From: Actinoallomurus spadix
GTDB lineage: Bacteria > Actinomycetota > Actinomycetes > Streptosporangiales > Streptosporangiaceae
DNA: 64,000 bases
NCBI RefSeq assembly: GCF_024055725.1
Contig: NZ_JAMXMX010000007.1
Span: 186,001-250,000 of the forward strand
Reading direction: 5' to 3'
Shown here piece after piece: positions 54,684-62,670 of this stretch (position 1 is its first letter; each line of letters begins with the position of its first letter). Position numbers and translations under genes: made by a program. Under the pieces are notes generated by a model. That model did no database searches. It was not told where the DNA came from and saw only the letters and a list, made by a program, of their open reading frames with translations.

Positions 54684-54721
54684 CGCCCGCGTTCCCACAG
54701 CGCAGTACGGGAACGCGGGCG
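54684..54721 (+). terminator. 13-bp hairpin terminator
   Basis: CGCCCGCGTTCCC (54684-54696) and GGGAACGCGGGCG (54709-54721) are perfect complements, 13 bases after the small gene's stop. Confidence 0.75.
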
Positions 54722-54825
54722 TCTTCGCCGACTCCACCACCCCGAACGGCGGCGGAGCCTCATGAGCCGGTCCGGGCCCCTGCTTCCGTGACGTCGCTGA
54801 TGACCTCATGAACCCAGCGAACCGG

Positions 54826-55266
54826 TCATTGATCGTCACCGCCGACGGCGACGTGACCGTACCGACGGCAAGGAGGCCACGGCGGCGGCACCATGCCGGC
54901 GGTCGCTTCACCGAGCGGCGGCGTGTCGGCGCGCGGCCGGCTCGAACGATGGGCACCCGGTGCGGCAGGGTCCGACCTCACCCCGTTCACTGGCGCGGGG
55001 GCGAACGCGCGGGCCGTCAGGGCATCACGAAGCGCGATCGCGGTCGGAGCGACCTCGATCTCATGCCGCCCTCGTACGGCGATCCAAGCGAGGCCCCAGG
55101 GGTCGAACAGGATTCCCCACCGGGGGAACTCGGCTCGCAGGCGCGCGAGCCAGGACCCGGCTCCCGCCCCGTACGGCTGTGCGGCCGGTAAAGCAGCCGA
55201 ATCGACGCGAGTGACGGGTTCCGCCGGGATCGGGGCATCTCGGCGGGGCGGCCACGGGGTGCTCAC
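54826..55266 (-). CDS. Unknown protein coupled to the upstream unknown gene
   Basis: The 146-residue protein starts at GTG 55266, whose bases overlap the stop of the upstream gene, so translation is coupled. The middle (WLARLRAEFPRWGILFDPWGLAWIAVRGRHEIEVAPTAIALRDALT) looks like a compact alpha/beta fold; the ends are Pro/Arg-rich. I recognise no family. Similar small genes often lie beside XRE/DUF397 loci in actinomycetes, as here. Confidence 0.6.
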   Translation of the reverse strand: MSTPWPPRRDAPIPAEPVTRVDSAALPAAQPYGAGAGSWLARLRAEFPRWGILFDPWGLAWIAVRGRHEIEVAPTAIALRDALTARAFAPAPVNGVRSDPAAPGAHRSSRPRADTPPLGEATAGMVPPPWPPCRRYGHVAVGGDDQ

Positions 55267-55637
55267 GAGCCCCCTTTGTCGGCGACGTGCAGGACTCTCG
55301 TGATGAGTGCGGCGGCGCGGTCGATCTGCTCCGCCGGGCACATGTATTCCGTCTCCAGCGGCGCGTCGCGCGTGGGGCCGGTCCAGCACCAGTACCAGTG
55401 CAACGCCCCCTCGTCGGGAGCGATGGCCACGTACTGGGAGAGACCCGGATTCATCGCCTCCCCGCGCGGATCGTCGGTCGTCGACGCCCGGGGATTCCAG
55501 ACCATCAGGGCGCTGGTCCCCACCCGCACCTCCAGACCGTGCCCCCGCAGCGCCGCGGCGAGTTCGTCCAGCCGAGCACGAATCGCCCGCTCCTGCCGGA
55601 GAACACCGCCCGGCGCGCCTGTCGTTGATTCGGCCAT
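55263..55637 (-). CDS. Unknown protein divergent from an XRE regulator
   Basis: The 124-residue protein begins at ATG 55637 with GGAGGAAA upstream. It has an N-terminal helix (LRQERAIRARLDELAAALRGHGLEVRV) and a beta-rich body with Trp and Cys residues (VWNPR, YVAIAPDEGALHWYWCWTGP, ETEYMCPAEQIDRAAALITRVL). No named family is recognised. It overlaps the next gene by four bases and is divergent from the XRE gene. Confidence 0.65.
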   Translation of the reverse strand: MAESTTGAPGGVLRQERAIRARLDELAAALRGHGLEVRVGTSALMVWNPRASTTDDPRGEAMNPGLSQYVAIAPDEGALHWYWCWTGPTRDAPLETEYMCPAEQIDRAAALITRVLHVADKGGS

Positions 55638-55710
55638 TCCATTTCCTCCAAATGGGGTTACGATGGATTTGCATCGCAGGTCAATAACACCTCGTGGCAT
55701 TCCGTGAAAG

Positions 55711-55741
55711 GGGGGCCCTGCAGGGGGCCATAAAGGGGGCC
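55711..55741. promoter_or_regulatory. Three GGGGGCC repeats at 12-bp spacing
   Basis: GGGGGCC starts at 55711, 55723 and 55735, immediately upstream of the XRE gene. Exact 12-bp spacing and location suggest an operator for the XRE protein or a similar regulator. Confidence 0.45.
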
Positions 55742-55766
55742 GCTGTGCTTCGAGAAGGGAGGTTCA

Positions 55767-57005
55767 ATGCCAAGTGGTTCGAATGAGGAATTTGGTGTAT
55801 ACCTAGCGCACCTCCGACGGCGAGCCGGTAAGAGCCAGCGGCGGCTCGCCGAGATCCTCTGCGACCTGTCCGGCTGTCCGACGGTCACCCGGCACGAGAT
55901 CAGCCGGTACGAGCGAGGGCGGCGTATGCCCCGATACTGGCTCCCGTACCTCGCTGAGGCGCTCGAAGTGTCGTTGGATGAGCTGGAAAGACGAACCAGT
56001 GCGGAATCGTTCGTTCACGGCATATCGGAGGACGTTGTTCCGGGGCCGCCGTTCGGTGTTTCGACCGGGCGGAGAATAGGTGCCGACATGGTCACCGACC
56101 TGCTGACCCGCATACATCGGCTGCGCCTGGCGGACGACGTACTGGCCGGCGGCGACCTGGCCGGACCGGCACTACGAGAACTGGACGCGGCGGTGGCCCT
56201 GCACCGGACCGGTGATTTCAGCGAGCAGGTCGGCCGGGCCCTCCTCGCAGCGATCAGCGAACTGGCACAGGTCGTCGGCTGGATCGCCAGTGACGCGGGT
56301 CTTGATCAGCGGGCCGAGGAGATCTATCGGCTCGGCGTCAGCGCGGCGCGTGAAGCCGGCGACCGGACATCGGCCGCCAACCTGGTCGGTTCCCTCGCCT
56401 ATCACCGGACCAACGTGGGAGCTCTTGAAACCGGTCTGGAGCTCGCAGTCGCAGCGATCGAGGAGGGTGGACGCCGCGCGCCGCCTCGGGCTGAGGCGCT
56501 CTTCTGGGACCGCGTCGCCTGGGCCTATGCGAAGACAGAACAGGCATCAGCGGCGATCCAGGCTCTCGGACGCGCATCCGAGGCTCTTTCGCGGCACGGT
56601 GGCGAGGAAGACCCCGCATATCTCTACTGGGTCGACGAGGGCGAGCTGCAGATCATGGAAGCCCGCGTCCATGTGGAATTGCGGCGTCCGCTCAGAGCGG
56701 TGCCCTTGCTGACGGAGGTGCTCGGCCGATACGACAGCACGCATACTCGGGAACTCGCGCTCTACCTGTCCTGGCTCTCGGTCGCCCTCGCGGACGCCAA
56801 CGAGCCTGAAGAAGCCGCGCACACCGCCCGTCGTGTGCTCGAACTCTCGGCCGACATGCCGAGCGGGCGCACCGCTCGACGCTCCCAAGTCGTTCTCGCC
56901 CGACTCCGCCCCTTCCACGATGTCCCGGAGGTCCGGGACGTGATCGACGGTTACGGCTGTCGGGTTCGAGAGCCTGTGCATGACGCTCAAGGATGGGAAC
57001 GGTGA
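55767..57005 (+). CDS. XRE-family regulator with TPR-like C-terminal region
   Basis: The 412-residue protein has an N-terminal XRE helix-turn-helix (FGVYLAHLRRRAGKSQRRLAEIL...VTRHEISRYERGRRMPRYWLPYLAEAL, ~9-72) and a long helical region of repeated pairs (RAEEIYRLGVSAAREAGDR, LALYLSWLSVALADANEPEEA) like the TPR sensor half of actinobacterial XRE regulators. ATG 55767 follows GGGAGG. It is followed one base later by a DUF397-type gene, the usual partner. Its first codons are AT-richer than its surroundings, hinting at horizontal origin. Confidence 0.85.
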   Translation: MPSGSNEEFGVYLAHLRRRAGKSQRRLAEILCDLSGCPTVTRHEISRYERGRRMPRYWLPYLAEALEVSLDELERRTSAESFVHGISEDVVPGPPFGVSTGRRIGADMVTDLLTRIHRLRLADDVLAGGDLAGPALRELDAAVALHRTGDFSEQVGRALLAAISELAQVVGWIASDAGLDQRAEEIYRLGVSAAREAGDRTSAANLVGSLAYHRTNVGALETGLELAVAAIEEGGRRAPPRAEALFWDRVAWAYAKTEQASAAIQALGRASEALSRHGGEEDPAYLYWVDEGELQIMEARVHVELRRPLRAVPLLTEVLGRYDSTHTRELALYLSWLSVALADANEPEEAAHTARRVLELSADMPSGRTARRSQVVLARLRPFHDVPEVRDVIDGYGCRVREPVHDAQGWER

Positions 57006-57006
57006 G

Positions 57007-57105
57007 ATGAGCATTCCGGTCTGGCGGAAGAGCAGCCGCAGCGGGGCGCAGCAGGGCGACTGCGTCGAGGTCGCGGTCGTCGAGAAGGACGCGCGGCCGG
57101 CCTGA
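57007..57105 (+). CDS. Very short DUF397-type protein
   Basis: The 32-residue frame begins one base after the XRE stop and reads MSIPVWRKSSRSGAQQGD followed by CVEVAVVE, the start of the DUF397 family (WRKSS-S---G-CVEVA). Members are usually 55-70 residues and continue with a VRDSK-type segment; here a stop follows 13 residues after the Cys. It is either a truncated gene or a minimal form. DUF397 proteins act with their neighbouring XRE regulators in development and antibiotic control. Confidence 0.7.
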   Translation: MSIPVWRKSSRSGAQQGDCVEVAVVEKDARPA

Positions 57106-57399
57106 CGCGCTCCCGAGCGGAAGCCCGCGGCCTGCGAGCGCGCTCCCAGGTTCGGCCTCCCATGCGCCCCACTGCGATGGGCGTGATGGGGCGTGCAGCT
57201 CGTCCCGGCCGAGCCGCGACGCCCTTGGATTAGATCGAGCAGCACCGTGACGCCGGCCTTGACGTCGCAGGCCCGATGAATCGGTCATCCTTCCGTCGCC
57301 AGCGACGGCAACGAGACCACGGCGACGGGGATGAGGCTCCAGGGGCGGCAACGAAGCCGCGGTGGTGCCAAGGAGATGACGGCGGCGGTGTGCTGGCGG

Positions 57400-58611
57400 T
57401 CAGGCGACGGGGCGTTCGGCGACGGCGGGGTTGGGGGTCGCGCCGTCGACGAGGGTCGGTTCGAAGCCGCGGGCGGTGACCAGGACGATGAGGCACAGCG
57501 CGGCGCCCAGCAGGTAGGCGAGCCACAGGTCGGAGGCGACCGCGCCCGCGATGGCCGCCCCGAACACGAATCCGGCGTAGTTGAAGACGTTCACCCGGGA
57601 GATGGCGATGCCGAGCCCCGTCGGGTCGAGCCGGCCGGCCGCCGAGAAGGACGTGGGGACGACGACGGAGAGGCCGACCCCGGCGACGGCGAAGCCGATG
57701 ATGGCGACCAGGGGATTCGGTGAGAGCGCCGCGGTGAGGAGGCCGACCCCGCCGATCAGCCCGCCCGCCGCCACGATCCTCGCGGCGCCGTGGGCGCGTA
57801 CGAGCAGGTCCGCGCCGGTCCGGCTGAGCAGCATGCAGATCTGGTAGGCGACGTAGCCGAGGGGTGCCACGGAGCCGGAGGCGTGCAGGTCGTCCTTCAG
57901 GTACTTCGCGCTGTAGCTGGAGGTCGCGGAGTCCGCGATGTACATGCAGGTCACCGCGGCGCCGATGATGATGATCGGCTTCCACGGCACCCTCTTGGCG
58001 GCGGCCTTCAGCTGCTCGAGGTCCGGGCCGGTGGCCTCCAGCGTCTTCGGGTACAGGCGGTGGCCGGACGACAGGGACACCGCGATGCCGAGGGCCGCGG
58101 GGAGGGCGAATCCGGTGCCGAGGCCCAGGTCGATCCGGTTGGCGAGCGCGCTCCACAGGCCGGCGAGGATGCCCGCCGCGCTCCACACGGCGTGGAAGCC
58201 GGTGAGCAGGCTCTTGCCGTACCGCGTCTCGGCGGTGACGGCCTGGGCGTTCATCGACGCGTCGACGGCGCCGACGAACAGGCCGAACAGCGCCGACGCG
58301 CCGTACAGCGCGAGGTCGCCGGGTGCGACGCCGATCGCGAGGATGGAGAGGAGAACGAGCGGCTGGGCGACCCGCAGCACGATGCCGCTGCCGTACCGCG
58401 CCATGAGTGAACCGGCGAGTACGCTGCCGAGCCCGGCGACCACGGGGACGGCCAGCAGGACGAGTGCGAGGGCGCCGTCGCTGAGGTTGTGGGCCTTCTG
58501 CAGTTCGGGGATGCGGGTCACGAGGGCGGCGAAGCTCAGGCCCTGCACTCCGAAGGCGACGTACGCCGCGCGCCGGCCGCTCCGGGTCCGTTCGTCGATG
58601 TCCGCCGCCAC
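57400..58611 (-). CDS. MFS transporter
   Basis: The 403-residue membrane protein has about 12 hydrophobic segments, with GSLMARYGSG after helix 2 (motif A region) and a cytosolic loop after helix 6 (LYPKTLEATGPDLEQLKAAAKRVPWKP). It resembles the YbjJ-like subgroup of MFS exporters. GTG 58611 follows GGAGGG. The substrate is unknown. It stands alone between the accessory island and the ABC-2 exporter. Confidence 0.88.
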   Translation of the reverse strand: MAADIDERTRSGRRAAYVAFGVQGLSFAALVTRIPELQKAHNLSDGALALVLLAVPVVAGLGSVLAGSLMARYGSGIVLRVAQPLVLLSILAIGVAPGDLALYGASALFGLFVGAVDASMNAQAVTAETRYGKSLLTGFHAVWSAAGILAGLWSALANRIDLGLGTGFALPAALGIAVSLSSGHRLYPKTLEATGPDLEQLKAAAKRVPWKPIIIIGAAVTCMYIADSATSSYSAKYLKDDLHASGSVAPLGYVAYQICMLLSRTGADLLVRAHGAARIVAAGGLIGGVGLLTAALSPNPLVAIIGFAVAGVGLSVVVPTSFSAAGRLDPTGLGIAISRVNVFNYAGFVFGAAIAGAVASDLWLAYLLGAALCLIVLVTARGFEPTLVDGATPNPAVAERPVA

Positions 58612-58691
58612 GCTGCCCTCCGGAACGTGAAATACGTTCGCGTCAGCGTAGATACCAGGTCACCGGGGGTCAATACTCCTGCCGTCGGCCG

Positions 58692-59477
58692 TCAGTCGAT
58701 GAGGCGGCGGCGCATCCCTCGGATGGCGAGGAACGCCATCACGGCGGCGAAGAGCGCCAGGGCGCCCAGGTGGCCCAGGTCGGCGAGCGGGTGGAGGCCG
58801 AAGACGGCGTGGCGGACCAGTTCGACGCAGTGGTACAGCGGGTTGACGTGCGCCGCCGTACGGGCCCAGCCCGGCAGGCCGCTGATCGGGAAGAAGGTGC
58901 CCGCGACCAGGAACAGCGGCGTGAGGACGCCGGTGATCACGTAGTCGAAGCTGTTGATCGACGGGACGACCGTGGACGCCCAGATGCCGAACAGCGCGAA
59001 TCCGGAGGCCGTGAGGATCGTGACGATCGGGACCGCGAGCATGCCGACGGCGGGGTGGAGGCCGAAGGCCATCGCGACCAGCAGGGGCACGCACGAGAAC
59101 AGGCCGCTCTTGACGGCGATCCAGGACGCCTCGCCGGCGACGAGCTCGTGCACGTCGACGGGCGCCGCCAGCACCGCCTCGTAGGAGTGCTGGTAGACGC
59201 GCCGGATGTAGGTGTTGAACATCCCCGGGAACACCGACGTGAAAAGCGCGGCCGTCGCCACGACTCCCGTGCCGACGAAGTCGACGTAGCGGTAGCCGGC
59301 GACGTGGCCCAGGAGCGACCCGAACCCGAAGCCGAAGGCCAGCAGGTAGAAGGTCGGCTCGACGGTCGAGGCGAACGACGAGGAGGTCCAGTAGCGCCGG
59401 AAGAGCGCCAGCTCGTGCCGCCACACGCCGCGCACCGGCGCCCACTCGAATCGGCGGAGTCTCGTGTCAGCCAACAT
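58692..59477 (-). CDS. ABC-2 type exporter permease
   Basis: The 261-residue permease has six hydrophobic segments and the ABC-2 signature region (VYQHSYEAVLAAPVDVHELVAGE) after the second. The last segments are VITGVLTPLFLVAGTFFPISGLP and LGALALFAAVMAFLAIRGMRRRLID. It resembles the NodJ/DrrB group. Its start overlaps the end of the ATPase gene by 11 bases, so the pair is coupled. It probably exports a lipid or drug. Confidence 0.9.
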   Translation of the reverse strand: MLADTRLRRFEWAPVRGVWRHELALFRRYWTSSSFASTVEPTFYLLAFGFGFGSLLGHVAGYRYVDFVGTGVVATAALFTSVFPGMFNTYIRRVYQHSYEAVLAAPVDVHELVAGEASWIAVKSGLFSCVPLLVAMAFGLHPAVGMLAVPIVTILTASGFALFGIWASTVVPSINSFDYVITGVLTPLFLVAGTFFPISGLPGWARTAAHVNPLYHCVELVRHAVFGLHPLADLGHLGALALFAAVMAFLAIRGMRRRLID

Positions 59478-60402
59478 TCTCTCCGGTCAGGACGACGAAC
59501 ACGTCTTCGAGGCTGGCCGCCCGGCGTACGACCCGGTCGCCGTTGCCGAGCGCGTCGGCCAGCGACGGGGGGATGCGCTCGGCCCGCAGGACCGACACGG
59601 TCGGGCCGGTGCGGCGGGTGGGCAGGCCCGCGCGGCGGACGAGCGTCTCGATCTCCGCGAGCCGGTCGGGCGGGCCGTGGTGCTCCTCGACGCTGTCGCC
59701 CGCGTGGTGGGCGATCAGATCGCCGGGGGTGCCCTGGGCGACGATCCGGCCGCTCGACATGACCGCGCAGGTGTCGGCGAGGCGCTCGGCCTCCTCGATG
59801 TAGTGGGTGGACATCAGCACGGTCGTGCCCTCGTCGCGCAGCGCGGCGATCAGGCCCCACAGGTCGGCGCGGACCTGCGGGTCGAGGCCGACGGTGGGCT
59901 CGTCGAGGAGCACGAGGCGCGGGGAGTGCACAAGGCCGCGCGCGACGAGAAGCCGCCGGCGCATGCCGCCGGACAGGTTCACGACGCGGGTCCGGGCGCG
60001 CCCGGTGAGCTGGGCGATCTCCAGGGCGCGCTCGACGGCCCGGCGCCGTCCGGACCGGGGCACGCGGTACAGGTGCGCGAACACTTCGAGGTTCTGCCGG
60101 ACGGTGAGCTCCTCGTCGAGGTTGTCGGTCTGCGGGACGACGCCCATCAGCGCCCGCGCCTCCTTGGACTCGGCGGGGACGGGATGGCCCAGGACGGTGA
60201 TCTCGCCCTCGTCGGCGCGGGACTGGGCGGTGAGCATGCGCATGGTGGTCGACTTGCCGGCGCCGTTCGGGCCGAGCAGGCCGAGGCAGACGCCGGCCGG
60301 CACGTCGAGCGTGAGGCCGTCGACCGCGGTGATCTGCGATCCGTCCTTGTCGCGGTAGCGCTTGACCACGTCACGCAGGATGATCGCCGGGGAGTCCGCC
60401 AT
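59467..60402 (-). CDS. ABC-2 exporter ATPase (NodI/DrrA-like)
   Basis: The 311-residue ATPase has Walker A GPNGAGKST, Q-loop VVPQTDNLD, signature LSGGMRRRL, Walker B LVLLDEPTVGLDPQ and switch His in MSTHYIEEAE, typical of daunorubicin-resistance-type exporters. A C-terminal ~70-residue extension (RIPPSLADALGNGDRVVRRAASLEDVFVVLTG) is also characteristic. ATG 60402 has GGAGA upstream. It is divergent from a DUF1707 protein. Confidence 0.94.
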   Translation of the reverse strand: MADSPAIILRDVVKRYRDKDGSQITAVDGLTLDVPAGVCLGLLGPNGAGKSTTMRMLTAQSRADEGEITVLGHPVPAESKEARALMGVVPQTDNLDEELTVRQNLEVFAHLYRVPRSGRRRAVERALEIAQLTGRARTRVVNLSGGMRRRLLVARGLVHSPRLVLLDEPTVGLDPQVRADLWGLIAALRDEGTTVLMSTHYIEEAERLADTCAVMSSGRIVAQGTPGDLIAHHAGDSVEEHHGPPDRLAEIETLVRRAGLPTRRTGPTVSVLRAERIPPSLADALGNGDRVVRRAASLEDVFVVLTGENVG

Positions 60403-60444
60403 GGTCTCCACGCTACGAACCCGTGAGCATGCCGCGCCAGCGAA

Positions 60445-60450
60445 TATCGT
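60445..60450 (+). promoter_or_regulatory. Putative -10 of a leaderless DUF1707 transcript
   Basis: TATCGT ends six bases before GTG 60457, with no ribosome site visible. Confidence 0.35.
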
Positions 60451-60456
60451 CGAGCC

Positions 60457-61062
60457 GTGGAGTTGCCGTGGAGAGCGAACGACCAGCACGTGCGGGCGCG
60501 TGACCTGCGCGCCTCCGACGCCGACCGGGAGCGGGTCGTGGCGCTGCTGCGCGACGCCCACGGCGACGGCCGGCTCACCGCCGACGAGCACGCCGAACGC
60601 GTGGAGGGCGCCTACTCCGCCCGCACGCTGGGCGAGCTGACCGAGCTGACCGCCGACCTGGCGGCCCCGGAGGAGCAGCCGATCCAGGTCGGGGACCGCC
60701 CGATGTTCGCGGCGTTCACGACCGTACGGCGCGCCGGGCGCTGGGTCGTCCCCGCCGGCCTGCCGGTGTCCGCGATCTTCGGGACGGTGGAGATCGACCT
60801 GCGGGAGGCCCTGCTGCAGCGCCGGCACGTCGTCGTCCAGGCGACGATGCTCGCCGGGCGGCTCCGTCTCGTGGTGCCGGAGGGCGTACGCGTGGAGTTC
60901 ACCGGCCGGTCCGTCCTCGGCGCGCGGGACCTGCGGGTGCGGCCCGCGTACGGGAACGACGGGCCCGTCGTGGAGGTCAGGGGAGTGGTCGTGCTGGGGT
61001 CCGTCCACGCCCGTACGCCCAAGCGGCGGCGTCGCTGGTCGCTGGGCCGCCGTCACCCGTGA
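60457..61062 (+). CDS. DUF1707 / LiaF-like C-terminal domain protein
   Basis: The 201-residue protein begins with DUF1707 (VRARDLRASDADRERVVALLRDAHGDGRLTADEHAERVEGAYSARTLGELTELTADL, ~12-69), a common actinobacterial domain, and continues with a ~100-residue beta-rich part (VSAIFGTVEIDLREALL, VVVQATMLAGRLRLVVPEGVRVEF) that matches the cell-wall-active antibiotics response (LiaF-type) C-terminal domain. There is no clear transmembrane segment between them. The combination suggests an envelope-stress role. GTG 60457 may be leaderless. Confidence 0.85.
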   Translation: MELPWRANDQHVRARDLRASDADRERVVALLRDAHGDGRLTADEHAERVEGAYSARTLGELTELTADLAAPEEQPIQVGDRPMFAAFTTVRRAGRWVVPAGLPVSAIFGTVEIDLREALLQRRHVVVQATMLAGRLRLVVPEGVRVEFTGRSVLGARDLRVRPAYGNDGPVVEVRGVVVLGSVHARTPKRRRRWSLGRRHP

Positions 61063-61139
61063 TCCGGTCGCAACACGGAGATCAGCAGGTCACGGCCGTT
61101 TCGGTAACGGTTAAGACTCCTACCTCCCTCCCCTCTTGA

Positions 61140-61155
61140 ACTGGTACGGACCAGC
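61140..61155. promoter_or_regulatory. DasR-like site upstream of the sugar ABC operon
   Basis: ACTGGT-ACGG-ACCAG has the outer arms and 4-bp spacing of the GntR/HutC dre site (ACTGGT-CTAG-ACCACT type) but a different centre. Confidence 0.4.
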
Positions 61156-61184
61156 TCCTATCGTTCCTTGCGATGCGTGATTTT

Positions 61185-61232
61185 GCTCAATGAGCGCATA
61201 AATCGTGCACAACCTTTCATGCTGCGTGAAAG
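61185..61232. promoter_or_regulatory. Two dyads in the sugar ABC promoter
   Basis: GCTCA-A-TGAGC (61185-61195) and CTTTCA/TGAAAG (61214-61232, 7-bp spacer) could bind a LacI- or GntR-type sugar regulator. Confidence 0.35.
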
Positions 61233-61406
61233 GAGGCGGCGGCGCGAGCCGCAGCACAGCTGTGCCACGCCAAACGGCTGCTCAGAGGTGACGGGCTGAG
61301 GGGCCGGGCCGGGGGATTGGCGAACCCATACCAAGACAGTGACCCGGGGACGTCGCGCGCACCCGCGTGGCCCCGGACCCGAAGCAGAAGCAGAAGGCGG
61401 GGACAG

Positions 61407-62660
61407 GTGAAACGGCATCTCATGGGCGCCATCGCCGCGGGTCTCACGGTGGCCCTCGGTGTGTCCGGCTGTAGCAAGGGCAGCTCGTCCGGCGGCGGCG
61501 GTGACGAAAAGACGATCAGATTCGTCGCCGCGGTCTACGACGACAAGACCAAGGGCCTCTGGGACGGTCTGATCAAGACGTTCGAAGAGCAGAACAAGGG
61601 TTACAAGGTCAACCTGGAAATGGTCGACTGGACCCAGATGGACGCGAAGGTCAAGACCTACGTCCAGACCAAGCAGACCCCCGACATCCTGAACTACAAC
61701 GCGTTCGCCGACTTCGCCCGGGACGGCCTGCTCTTCCCGGCCTCGGACGTGCTGTCCCCGCAGGTGTCGAGTGACATCCTCCCGTCGTTCATCGACGGCG
61801 ACAAGTACAAGGGCACGCAGTACGCCGTGCCGCTGCTGTCCAGCGTCCGGCTGTTCTTCTACAACAAGGACGTCTTCAAGAAGGCCGGCATCGACACCCC
61901 GCCGAAGACCTGGGACGACGTCAAGGCCGACGCCCAGAAGATCAAGGACAAGGTGAAGGGCGTCTTCCCGCTGGGCCTGCCGCTCGGCGCCGAGGAGTCC
62001 CAGGCCGAGTTCTTCATGTGGGCGATGAACAACGGCGGCGGCTACGTCGACCAGTCCGGCAACTGGGCGATCAACAGCCAGCCCAACGTCGACACGCTGA
62101 ACTACCTCAAGGACCTCACCAAGAGCGGCCTCACCCAGCCGAACCCGGAGACGACCGACCGCAAGGACGTCTTCAACGAGTTCGCACAGGGCAAGATCGG
62201 CATGCTGAACGGCGCCGTGTTCATGCCGGCGGGCTTCATCAACAAGGTCAACGCCAAGCTGCCGTACGGCATCGCGCCGCTGCCCACCAAGGCCGGCTCG
62301 ACGGCCAGCACACTCGGCGTGCAGGACTTCCTGGTGGCCTTCAAGAACGACGGCGGCAAGAAGAAGGACGCCGTTTCCAAGTTCTTGAACTTCTTCTACC
62401 AGGCGAACAACGTCGCCAACTTCCAGAAGGAAGAGGGCTTCCTGCCGGTGACCAAGTCGGCGGGCGACGTGATCGCGAACGCCGTGCCGTACGACAAGCC
62501 GTTCATCGACGCCCTGCCGAACGCGAAGTTCTACCCCACAGGCAACGCCGCCTGGGGACCGCTGGCGAACACCATCAAGGAGAAGCTCGGCACCGCCATC
62601 ACCGGTGACCCGAAGAGCGTCCTGAGTGAGCTCCAGCAGACCGCGCAGAAGAACGGCTGA
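61407..62660 (+). CDS. CUT1-type sugar ABC transporter substrate-binding lipoprotein
   Basis: The 417-residue lipoprotein has the lipobox LGVSGC (lipid Cys near 22) and a Gly/Ser linker, then a family-1 solute-binding fold (IRFVAAVYDDKTKGLWDGLIKTFEEQNKG..., QTPDILNYNAFADFARDGLL, YAVPLLSSVRLFFYNKDVFKKAGI). The wording is like binding proteins for di- and oligosaccharides. GTG 61407 follows GGGGACAG. Two permeases follow, giving the standard binding protein-permease-permease order; the ATPase is often the shared MsiK-type and encoded elsewhere. Confidence 0.92.
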   Translation: MKRHLMGAIAAGLTVALGVSGCSKGSSSGGGGDEKTIRFVAAVYDDKTKGLWDGLIKTFEEQNKGYKVNLEMVDWTQMDAKVKTYVQTKQTPDILNYNAFADFARDGLLFPASDVLSPQVSSDILPSFIDGDKYKGTQYAVPLLSSVRLFFYNKDVFKKAGIDTPPKTWDDVKADAQKIKDKVKGVFPLGLPLGAEESQAEFFMWAMNNGGGYVDQSGNWAINSQPNVDTLNYLKDLTKSGLTQPNPETTDRKDVFNEFAQGKIGMLNGAVFMPAGFINKVNAKLPYGIAPLPTKAGSTASTLGVQDFLVAFKNDGGKKKDAVSKFLNFFYQANNVANFQKEEGFLPVTKSAGDVIANAVPYDKPFIDALPNAKFYPTGNAAWGPLANTIKEKLGTAITGDPKSVLSELQQTAQKNG

Positions 62661-62670
62661 CGGACCGCCC

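Larger units (their letters stand above)
61063..61406. other. Promoter region of the sugar ABC operon
   Basis: The 344-bp gap contains a DasR-like site (61140-61155), two further dyads at 61185-61232, and a GC-rich leader up to GTG 61407. I see no gene in it. Confidence 0.5.

Noticed and set aside
57106-57399. Coding remnant between the DUF397-type gene and the MFS gene
   Set aside because: Frames in this gap show no recognisable motif or ribosome site. Only a small CCGTCGC/GCGACGG hairpin near 57293-57308 is visible, so I see nothing to annotate.
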